Source of the DNA: Buddleja alternifolia
Lineage: Eukaryota; Streptophyta; Magnoliopsida; Lamiales; Scrophulariaceae
DNA length: 64,000 nucleotides
Direction of reading: 5' to 3'
NCBI GenBank assembly: GCA_019426215.1
Contig: CM033402.1
Location: 5,394,001 to 5,458,000 of the forward strand
The translations under genes and the position numbers were made by a program. This document shows, in pieces, positions 32,903 to 42,136 of the stretch (within the stretch, counting starts at the first letter, position 1; each line of letters starts with the position of its first letter). Under the pieces are notes generated by a model. That model saw nothing but the letters and a program-made list of their open reading frames with translations. It was not told where the DNA came from and did not search any database.

Positions 32903-35900
32903 CTATTCTAACAACATGTCTCTATATACCTTATCGCGGACCCCCACTCTCACACACTTGTAGCCAGCTATCCTCATTTGCAGTTCCCTTTTCAGCTGCA
33001 CAAACACCACCTTAACACTCCTTGTGGCTTGAGAGAAAATCCTTTTGTTTCTTTCTTCCCAAGTTCTATAAATCAGTCCAGCAATCACAGCTGCAACAAT
33101 ACTCTGCTTGAACTTCCATTTTCTAAAAGCAAATCTCAGCCATCTTATCCAACCACCAAATCTGATAGGATAATGTTGAATTTGAGCCCACTGCATAGGC
33201 TTACATACAAGGTGCTGAGCCCAAGCACACTCAAAGAACAAGTGCTCAATGTTTTCGGTCCCAGATTCACACAACACACAAACATCATCAATCCCCATAA
33301 TGAATTTACTTAACCTATCCTTGGTTAACAGTCTTTTATGCATAGTTAACCAAAAGATAAAAGAATGCTTAGGTAAATTATATCTGTTCCAGACCATTTT
33401 AAAAGAGTTGAACTCATCCAAGTACCCCTTCAACCATACATAACCACTATGAACAGTATAAGTACCTGATGTAGTAGCTATCCATTTGTTATTATCATAT
33501 CCTGCTTGCAACTTCCTCTTAACCTTTTCCAGCCTTTTCCACACCCAGCTACAATCTGTTGATGGTGAGTAATTCCAGAAATCTTGATCCTTAATGTAGA
33601 CAGAGTTGATCCATTTAACCCAGAGTGAGTCTTTTTTCTGTGAGAGGGCCCATATTTGCTTACCCACAGCTGCAACATTCCAAGTTCTACAACATTTAAA
33701 ATTCAAACCTCCATTTTTCTTCTTAATACAGATATTTTCCCAACTCACTAAGGCCATTTTATGATTATCATCCTTTTTTCCCCAAAGAAAGTCTCTGCAT
33801 TTTATCTCCACAAGTTTCACAATAGACTGAGGAAGAATAAAGATAGAAGCCCAATATATACGCAAAATAAGAAGAACTGAATTGATAAGTTGGGACCTAC
33901 CTGCATAAGATAGGTTTCTAGATGCCCAACAAGTCAATATGGCTGTTATCTTATCCACTAAAGATGCACAATCCATCTTATTCCATTTTGTTGGGGATAG
34001 AGGAACTCCCAGATATCTTATTGGAAAAGTGCCTTCACTGAACCCTGTTAACTGTATTATCTCCTGTTTTGTGGATTGTGAGACTCCTCTCACAAAAATA
34101 TTGGATTTCCCCTGGTTTGCATACAAGCCTGAAGTGACAGAGAACTTTCTAAATGTTTCCCACAAGATTTGGACAGAGTTAGTGGAGGCTTTGCAGAACA
34201 ACATTAAATCATCTGCAAAACAGATGTTTGTCAATTGCAATTGCTTACAGGCAGGGTGATACCTGAAGTCTGGCTGTTGAGTGGCAATTTTTAGACTTCT
34301 TGTCAAATATTCCATCACTAACACAAAAAGAAGGGGTGAGATTGGGTCCCCTTGCCTCAGTCCTCTTCTCCCTTGGAAGTATCCATGACTCTCCCCATTC
34401 AACACTACAGAAAAAGATGTTGTAGTCACACACTCCATGATCCAATTACTAAATCTGTGAGGAAACCTCAACCCATCAAGCACTTCTTTCAAAAAATCCC
34501 ACTCCACCGAATCATAAGCCTTTTTGATATCAGTCTTCATAAGGCATCTAGGGGAGGCACTTTTCCTATTGTACAGTCTAATTAGTTCCTGACTTATCAG
34601 GACATTGTCAATAATAGACCTATCTTTTATGAAGGCACCCTGATTTTCATTGACTATCAGAGGTAGCACTTTAGCAGTCTACTAGTGAGTAACTTGGATA
34701 TACACTTGTATAAAGTGTTGCAGCATGCTATGGGCCTGAACTCACTAGCCGTTGTAGGACTCTCCACTTTAGGGACTAATGCTAGTAAAGTACTGTTCAA
34801 CTGTTTCAGCATTTTCCCAGTTCTAAAAAACTCTAGTACTGCATCAATCACATTTTCCCCAATTACATTCCAGGCTTGTTTAAAGAATCCACTACCATAT
34901 CCATTTGGACCGGGGCTTTTATTTACACAGATTGCAAACAACTCTTTCTTAACCTTGTCTCTACTAAAAGGTTGTAATAATTCCAGTTGAGTCTCCCAGT
35001 CCAAACACTTACCCACCTCAAAAACTCTCGCTTCAGTAGCAATAGTTTGACTATTAGCTCCCAGCAGATGTTTGTAAAAACTAACAAAATGCTCAGTCAC
35101 TTGATTATAATCTGACAACAGATTTGACCCATCATGTACTGATACCACTCTGGCTCTATACTGTTTTTTCTTCAAAACCATGTGAAAATACTTTGTGTTT
35201 TGATCACCTAAGTTGATCCAAGTTGCTTTTGATTTTTGTTGTAAAAGTTTCTCAACTGCTAAAAACTTCTCCTTATATAATTTAAGCAAGTCTTTTTCCT
35301 TCTCCTGAATACTTATGTTTTGAGGATCTTGGTGCAATAGCCCCTGAGTCTCCATTAAGTCCTCTTTAATCTTCATTGTCTGCTTTTCAATTTCATGAAA
35401 CTGGTCTTTATTTAACCTCCTTAAATCCTCCTTTAGCTGTTTCAAATGTTGAACCACTTGAAACATTTTGGTTCCATCAATTCTGTTAGCCCAGTTTTGA
35501 GTCACAATTGGTAAGAAATTCGGGGAATCAGCCCACATATTATAAAATTTAAAGGGCACTCTTTTCCTTCGGCTCTGCTTTGTCATTTGGATCACCATTG
35601 GACAGTGGTCTGACACACCTTCGGGCAAGAACAAAGTTTTCGATTCAGGATTGTCTATGCACCATTGATGGTTAACGAATACTCTATCAATTTTAGAACA
35701 AATTCTCGGTCCCACTTCATGCTTATTGTTCTAGGTGTACTTACATCCTTTCCATCGCATTCCTCCACCTCACACCTTTCTTTCCATTCCTTAAAGTCTT
35801 GAATTTCACTGATAGTCACAGGAGCCCCACCTGTTCTATCATCCACTTGTAAAACACAATTAAAATCACCAAGTAAGACCCATGGGCTAGTAACATTTGG

Positions 35901-36290
35901 AACTAGTAGCTTTAATCCTTCCGATAGTTCTATTCTATCGGTTGCTTGATTGAAAGCGTATATAAAAGTTACAAGAAATTTTTTCTGAATGATGTTGTTA
36001 TATACCTCTAGATGCATCATTTGAGCTGTAGTTGTCACTACCTTAACTGTGAAGATATCCCGCCTCCATATAACCCATATTCTGCCCCTGTGATTAACAT
36101 GTAAATTTGTCCAGCTTCCCCAACCTGGGCACATCCTATTGTATACTGTAGTATAATTGTTTTGTTTAACTTTATGTTCAAGTATTCCCATCAAACCCAC
36201 ACCATATTTATTACAGAGAGCAATTACCTCTCTCTGTCTACTAGAGCTGTTGAGCCCTCTAGTGTTCCAGGCAGCTATATTCTCCATCAT
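32903..36290 (-). pseudogene. LINE ORF2: endonuclease - reverse transcriptase - zinc region, two frameshifts
   Basis: This is the enzyme of target-primed retrotransposition. The apurinic-type endonuclease starts MMENIAAWNTRGLN (36290) and includes VTFIYAFNQATDR, WVLLGDFNCVL and, after a frameshift near 35710, SDHCPMVIQM. RT blocks are KSPGPNGYGSGFF, EFRPIACCNTLYKCISKLL, then, after a second frameshift near 34670, NENQGAFIKDRSIIDNVL, KTDIKKAYDSVEWDFL, RQGDPISPLLFVLVMEYL and the catalytic FADDLMLF. The C-terminus has the zf-RVT type pattern LPKHSFIFWLTMHKRLLTKD and CVLCESGTENIEHLFFECAW, and ends at 32903. Only two lesions in 3.4 kb point to a fairly young insertion. Confidence 0.9.
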
Positions 36291-37623
36291 TGGTAACTAG
36301 ATCAATTACTAAACTTGGATTTTCTGTATAGTTGGAATCACCCTGTTCCTGTCTTATCTGTTCCACAGGACATCTGGAGTTTTCTCCCCTTTCAAGGATC
36401 ACACCCTTCTTTGTGACAGTGTGCCATGCTTCATGTTTCTTAAGACTCTCTACTTTCTGGTCCCTTACTTGTTGCTTATTGTTTTGCACTTCTTGACTGC
36501 TTGCATTCTCTGCCTTTTGTAGATTACTATTTTTAGGAATCCATACCTGTTTGCCTTTTATTTTCCTACAAACAGATTCCACATGACCATAACTCTTGCA
36601 ATAGGCACATTACACAGGTTTCCACTCATATTTTATCTGTTGCTCAAGCACCACACCCCTCTCATTGACAAACTGAATGGTGTCCGGCATCTGCTTCACA
36701 TCTACATCCACAAGGACTCTAGCATATTGAATGCGTTCCTTTTGTACAGTCATATGATCAGCCATTATGGGGTTACCAATAAGGCTCACTATCTTACTTA
36801 GTGAGGTTGTGCTCCAGTATTTAAGGTCCAGCCCCTCCAATTGTACCCAGACAGGCACCCTTTCAATCTCTCTTTTGGCATATGACTGATTTTCTAACCA
36901 AGGGGCAACCATAACAGGTTTATTGTCAAAGTGAAATATCCCTATCTGTATAATCTCATCCCTAGCTTCTTCTGTTTTGAGTTTAACAAGGAAAACTCTA
37001 GTACTCATCAATAGGATCTTTTCAATGCCATACTTGCCCTACACCCTTCTGATATATCCATTCATTATAGGGAAAGGAGGATTTGCACCTAAGACATAGC
37101 ACACAAGAGCTGATTTCCAGTATTCAATCTCTTCCTTTACATCATCAATTTCTATACACCCAATTTTTTGCCCATTTTTCTCAACAGGAGGCATGAATTG
37201 CAATTTGCTACCTTGATTACGTAATTTAGAAACATCAAAATTATCCCAGACCGAGGGCTTTCTTCCACTTTGGGGTTCTTTCTCTGTATCTTCTCTATTT
37301 TCCTCTATATTTCTTTTTTCCCCAGATTTGGGGCTTTTCTATAATTGTCTAATACAATTCTTCAAAACTTGAGAAATATCATCATTTTCTTGGTTCAAAT
37401 CCAATTTCAATTGAGCTTGAAGTAATAGGGAGGTAATTTCACTCAATTCTTGTCCCTGCGTACCTTCAGTTTGCTCATTTTCCATGTGATTCTCCTGTGA
37501 TGTCTCCTTCGTCGCTGTCCTAGAAGATTCAAAGTCTCCCTGATTGCTTGCCAGAGATCGAGTTTCCGGCGTGTGTGGTAGTTCCCTGTTGGCTGGTGGT
37601 CGACCTTTCTTCCTCTTGGCCAT
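36259..37623 (-). pseudogene. LINE ORF1: DUF4283-like RNA-binding protein with CCHC knuckle, three stops
   Basis: ORF1 proteins bind the element RNA. From ATG 37623 (MAKRKKGRPPANRELPHTPE) one frame runs 454 codons to 36259 with no frameshift but stops at 37339-37341, 37039-37041 and 36610-36612. The middle part (MSTRVFLVKLKTEEARDEII, GIFHFDNKPVMVAPWL, VPVWVQLEGLDLKYWS) is typical of the plant DUF4283 domain. A CCHC zinc knuckle (CAYCKSYGHVESVC) follows directly after the third stop. Confidence 0.88.
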
Positions 37624-37705
37624 GGCCGCGGAGCTTGTAGGGGTTAGCTAACTTGCGCCGAGAGAACGAGAGAGAAAAGGCCTGGATTTGGGCATTAATT
37701 ATTTT

Positions 37706-37720
37706 TGGTCATTGAGCACT
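37706..37720. other. Target duplication of the nested LINE, right
   Basis: TGGTCATTGAGCACT, an exact copy of 32737-32751. Directly after it, the older LINE's sequence resumes. Confidence 0.93.
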
Positions 37721-39688
37721 TTGTTAGTTACTATAAAAATCTTTTGGGGAGCAGCATCCCTAGGACACTGATTGAGCCTAAAGTATTCGAATCTGGCCCT
37801 TGCTTAACAGTTGAACAATAGATTGCATTGATACAACCCTTTAGCAAAGAGGAGGTGGGAAAAATATGTTTTGTATACATAGTGCCAAGAGTCCAGGTTC
37901 GGATAGGTATGGGAGTGATTTCTTAAAAAAAATATGGGGGATTGTTGGAGAGGAGGTCATCAACACAGTCTTAAAGTTCTTTAATAGTGGGCATATGTTA
38001 AAATAATTAAATCGCACATTGCATGCCCTTATGCCAAAGATTGAGAATCCTAAACAAGCGGGAAATTTCAGACCTATTGCGTTCTGTAACTCTATCTACA
38101 AGTGTATTTCAAAGTTGCTCACTAGTAGATTGGCTCAACTCTTACCCTATTTGATAAATGAGAATCAGGGAGCATATGTGAAGGGAAGATCTATCATAGA
38201 TAATGTGCTTATAAGTTAAGAGCTCGTACGGTTGTATAATAGAGAAAATGTCTCCCCAAGATGTTTGATGAAGATTGACCTCGGAAAAGCCTATGACTTT
38301 ATGGAATGGGGTTTTCTGAGGGATATGATGGAGGGATACAAATTTTCCTCAAATGTTTATTAATTGGATAATGGAATGTATCACAACAGTCACATATACA
38401 CTAGTGATGAATGGAGAGAGTCATGGTTATTTCAAAGGTGAGAGGGGGATCCAATATTCCCATTGTTGTTTGTTTTAGTCATAGAGTACTTGACTAGATC
38501 CATGAGGATTGCTGCACAGGTGGATGGGTTTAGATATCACCCAACATGCAAACATCTTGAATTGACAAATATTTGTTTTGTTGATGACCTGATGCTTTTT
38601 TGCAAGGCATAAGCTCACCCAGTTCAGATTTTATGAGACCAATTTCAGAAGTTTTCATGTACTACTGGCTTGTATGCGAACAAAGATAAATCAAATAATT
38701 TTATCAGGGGTGTATCCCAAGAGAAAAAAGAAGAGATGGTGCAAATTACTGGCTTCAGTGATGGGCAATTTCCTATGAGATACCTTGGAGTTCCACTCTC
38801 ACCTATTAAATGGTCTAGATTGGATTGTCACACGATTGTGGAGAAAATGACTTGTAGGCTTTCATGTTGGGCTTCTAGAAATCTATCTTATGCAGGTAGA
38901 TCTCAATTGATAAGTGTTGATGTCTCTCCGTGTATATTGATCATGTATTTTCTTGTTGCCTCAAGCTATTGTGAAAGAAGTTGAGCAGATATGTAGAGAT
39001 TTTCTATGGGGTAAAAAGGAAAATCAGAGGCGAATGGCATTGATAAGTTGGAATACAGTTTGTGTAAAGAAGAAGTATGGAGGGCTTAATGTTAAAAATT
39101 GCGAAATATGGAATATAGCTGGTGTGGTGAAACAAGTGTCGGTTATTTCCCAGAAAAAAGACACTCTTTGGGTACATATACACTTTGGGTGGCACGGAAA
39201 TAAGTTGGAATTTTAGGCTACAAAAGTGTGTAGCACTCTCTACAACCGAAGCTGAGTACATTGCTATTTCTGAAGTTGGCAAAGAGATGGTCTAGTTGAA
39301 GAACTTTCTGAGGGAGATTGATAAAGAGCAACGGGATTGTGCACTTTATAGTGATAGTCAAAGTGCCATTTCTTTGGCAAAGAATCCGGTGTTTCACTCA
39401 AGGACGAAGCATATTTAATTGAAGTATCATCATATCCGAGAGATGATAGGCGATGGGACTTTGGAGTTGAAAAAGGTGCTTGGTGCAAAGAATCCGGCGG
39501 ATATGCTAACTAAGGGGGTTACCATCGAGAAACCGAGGCTTTGCATGGCCTCAGTTAGCCTCGAGTTTATGTGATGATGAGGCCGACTTATGCTAGGGAG
39601 AGAGTGCTTTCACTTGGACAATGAAGAGTCGTGGAGTTTGATGAAGAGGTTGTGTTTCTACTTTGAATTTGGTCTCCAAGTGGGAGAT

Positions 39689-40188
39689 TGATGGGTTTAA
39701 GTGTGGAGACAAGTCAAAGTGTCAAGGAAGAAGAAAGGAGCCAAAGCACACTGGTTACGGCGCCCAGGCACGAAGAAGACGATGCCCAGGCGTGGCTAGC
39801 CTGGCGCCCAGGCGTGGGTCATATGGCGCCCAAGCTCGCCATCCGAGAAGGCTGGGGTAGTTTGGCAGTTTTGGCACCTAGGCATGCCTGTATCGGCACC
39901 TAGGTGCGGGTAGTGAACTGAAGGCGTCTATTAGACGCGATTTTTCTATTTTTTGGCAAGTTTTGAGTTACCTATTGGGATTAGGTCATTGTATCTTTGT
40001 CTCCAAGTATAGAATACATAAGTAGATGAAATTCTCTTCATTGAAATTGTATCTCTCTCACAAGGATAATAAAATCTCTCTAGCATAGGTCCGTGGACGT
40101 AGGCAATTTGCCGAACCACGCAAAAATCGTTGTCTCGTTTTTCTTGCTTTCTTTTACTTTTAAGTTCTTTTATGCACATTGATTCCTA
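39689..40188 (+). repeat. Copia 3' LTR with GC-rich repeat
   Basis: It begins TGATGGGTTTAAG after the polypurine tract and contains the typical copia U5-like end text GGCAATTTGCCGAACCACGC (about 40099-40118). Between 39759 and 39907 there are six copies of GGCGCCCAGGCG-type repeats. The exact 3' end is not certain because the next text (TGTGTCTGTG) already matches P450 exon 2. Confidence 0.7.
39759..39907. repeat. GC-rich repeat in the copia LTR, same motif type as in Athila
   Basis: Six copies are seen: CGGCGCCCAGGCACG, TGCCCAGGCGTGG, TGGCGCCCAGGCGTGG, TGGCGCCCAAGCTCG, TGGCACCTAGGCATGCC and CGGCACCTAGGTGCGG. They share the palindromic GGCGCC-YAGG-CG core with the Athila blocks at 3013-3240 and 6991-7196. 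Confidence 0.75.
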
Positions 40189-40400
40189 AGATGTGTCTGT
40201 GTGACCAAGAAATAGATCCTAACAATGTGAAGTCAAAAGCTTTTGACCTCGGTTTTTGCTAGATCAGAGCAATAGATAATGTTATGTACATGTCTCATCT
40301 TGTATTTTTCTTTATCATAAAATACTAGACACTAGTTTGGTAGAAAGATGCACTAGACACATCTCTTCATTAGAATACAATGACATACTAAATTAGAACG
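40189..40400 (-). pseudogene. P450 exon 2 edge and intron fragment, second copy
   Basis: Sequence from TGTGTCTGTG-accaag through TAGATCCTAACAATGTGAAG to ACATACTAAATTAGAAC matches 26295-26522 of the CYP76-like gene, which is the start of exon 2 and the intron beside it. It diverges after AAATTAGAAC, exactly where the probable solo LTR begins in the gene. It is a relic of a second P450 copy or a partial duplication, with no useful coding content. Confidence 0.82.
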
Positions 40401-40857
40401 TAAGATCCCAATTGACTATTTTGATATTTTGAATTTTGAATATGTGAGATGGTGATTCTTAGAGTATCCATAAATTTTAAATTTGAAACAATCACGATCT
40501 TTCATATATGATGACTTGTCGAAACCTTAGATATCCTTCATGCGGGAGACCATCAGGCGAATCAACACTTGGATAAAGAGACTGATGCCCCTTCTTTTTC
40601 CTGGCCTTGCCCATTCTCCAAGCAGACAACGGAAGTCCTCACTAGATATCTGCTCACCATGAATTGGAAAGACATTTCTAAGATGTGATTTAATTTTACG
40701 CGGACAGATTTATACTATATATTAGGAGGATCTTATTATTATTATTATTCTTTATTTTTTTATTTTGTTTTTTTTTGTTTTACCTTTTTCATGTAAATAC
40801 AACATTTTTTTTGGTTTAGGATTTGCCATAGCTATCCTGTAGAAGTGGGCCAGGATA
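40401..40857. other. Duplicated flank DNA, no gene assigned
   Basis: About 40640-40710 and 40790-40835 match 21688-21803 (CACCATGAATTGGAAAGACA, TTCTAAGATGTGATTTAATT, ATGTAAATACAACATTTTTT). A short basic minus-strand frame near 40540-40620 (MGKARKKKGHQSLYP...) is not recognisable. Confidence 0.5.
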
Positions 40858-41801
40858 AAAGGACCCTACTCGACGAGATCCAGAGTGGTGGCAATATTGG
40901 CAGCAAGAGGCAAGAACGTCTTATTGACTGCACAACCTGTGTTCATGAATAGGCGGCAGAAGACATACTTAAAAAATAATACCTCATCGAAATTGGTGAC
41001 CTCATCATCTGTATCAGTGAAGTGCTTGACTAAGCCCGAGTAGGAAATGTTGGTAACCCCACTTTTGTCGTGGTGTTTAAACCAGATATTGGTGGCCTTC
41101 AGGAGTGTTCGAGCGTCACCTTCCGCTTGACTAGTACGAAGTACAACCCCGTGGGATGATGTTCCATTAATGAGGGCCACATCTTCGAGAGTGACCGTCT
41201 AAAATCCTCGAGGCAATATGAAACAGTTATATGAAGGATGCCACGAGAGAGAAAGGGCATCCGTCATCACCTGTTCGAATGGGAGGGTTTGGTAGCAGGC
41301 TATCCGAATTAGCGCTAGTATTCAATTGTTCTCCCATTTCGTATGACATAGACTGAGGCGATTAAACCAGGGGAAGGCATCCGTGTTGTTGATCCAGCCT
41401 ATGGTTGGTTTCGTCAAATTGATCCAAGAAAATTTGCGGGACCCTTTAAGACAAATCGGAGCATTATCAGACTCAAGGGCAGGCCCGGTCCCGAGCAGAT
41501 TCGGAACATGCGGAGCATTGGCTTCAAAAGCAGATGACTCAAAACGAGGACCTAAAGCCAGATGGCTAAGAGTTTGCCCGCGATGGTCGGAGGCCCATTG
41601 AGGAACGATATGCGTCATATTGAGAGAGGAGACCTTGGCGTCAGAGTAATGGGCTTCGAATGCCCTAATTTCATCGTATAGGTCCGATGCTTCCTCACAG
41701 TCCAAAATGGACGCTCGAGGAACTAGAGAGGTCAGGTTATGTACTAAGTTATGTTGGGGAAAAGCCATTTCTGCGAAAAATGGTGAAGAGCGCACAAACA
41801 A
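40858..41801 (-). pseudogene. Plant mobile domain (PMD, aminotransferase-like) pseudogene
   Basis: PMD proteins (MAIN/MAIL type and relatives) are plant proteins often carried by transposons. In one minus-strand frame from ATG 41801, WINNTDAFPWFNRLSLCHTK, then CFILPRGF, TVTLEDVALINGTSSHG, and FKYVFCRLFMNTGCAVNKTF follow the PMD order (from memory). Two in-frame stops (TGA at about 41330 and TAG at about 41200) break it. The 5' part (MAFPQHNLVHNLTSL...) has no known domain. No terminal repeats were found around it, so whether it is a host gene relic or part of a DNA transposon is open. Confidence 0.6.
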
Positions 41802-42003
41802 GAACTGGAATCGATTTGTTTCGCCTGAGTTTGTTCAAGAAAAAAGAGAAGAGGAAATTTTGAATTCTTGAGTACTCCGAGACTATACAAGAATTTATAG
41901 GTTTTCATGTCACTATCTAGTGAAAAGACACACCCAATTAAATGAAAGAGAGTGGAGTGAAGATGAATGCAAAAGGGCGCACCTTTCCATAGACGCTGAA
42001 TTT

Positions 42004-42136
42004 ATTAAAAGTCTGTTACAAAAAGACATGATTTTTTATGACCTAGAATCCGAATGGTTGTCTATTATTAAAAGTCTGTTACAAAAGGGCATGATTTTTG
42101 ATGACTTGGAATCCGAATGGTCGTCTGTTAATAAAA
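42004..42136 (+). repeat. Two-unit tandem repeat (about 66 bp)
   Basis: AAAAGTCTGTTACAAAA-RGRCATGATTTTT...GAATCCGAATGGT-YGTCT occurs twice, from about 42007 and 42073, with minor differences. Confidence 0.8.

Larger units (their letters stand above)
32752..37705 (-). mobile_element. Near full-length L1-like LINE inserted into an older LINE (4954 bp)
   Basis: The 15-bp duplication TGGTCATTGAGCACT (32737-32751 and 37706-37720) fixes both edges. On the minus strand the order is an 82-bp leader, ORF1 (37623-36259), ORF2 (36290-32903, overlapping ORF1 by 32 bases), a short 3' untranslated region and a poly(A) tail (T-run at 32753-32760). ORF1 has three in-frame stops and ORF2 two frameshifts, so it can no longer move by itself. 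It is in the same family as the LINEs at 26927 and 31535. Confidence 0.95.
31535..39170 (+). mobile_element. Degenerate LINE (plus), interrupted by a nested LINE
   Basis: The left part (31535-32751) begins at the ORF2 start (ATG 31541, MENLRAWNIRGLNSPSR). It shows endonuclease text (LITFVYAFNQAMERQVLWED, WIVLGDFNNVL, FDHCPMIITL) and the linker KADWLNLGDQNTTYFHM. The right part (37706-39170) resumes with RT text (FRPIAFCNSIYKCISKLL, LINENQGAYVKG, FVDDLMLF at about 38578, RYLGVPLSPIKWSRLD, NLSYAGRSQL, CRDFLWGKKENQRRM). Many stops and frameshifts are present. FVDD replaces the usual FADD. ORF1 is missing, and the 3' end is lost at a joint with a copia fragment at about 39170. It is older than the LINE nested in it. 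Confidence 0.85.
39171..40188 (+). mobile_element. Ty1/copia 3' fragment: RNase H end, polypurine tract and LTR
   Basis: Copia RNase H text is readable (TLGGTEISW, CVALSTTEAEYIAISEVGKE, CALYSDSQSAISLAKNPVF, HHIREMIGDGTLELKKVL, NPADMLTKGV), with a few stops (for example at 39292 and 39417). A polypurine tract AAGTGGGAGA (about 39679-39688) leads into an LTR from 39689. Only the last part of the element is present. Its left edge is a microhomology joint with the degenerate LINE. Its right edge meets the P450-derived fragment. Confidence 0.85.
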
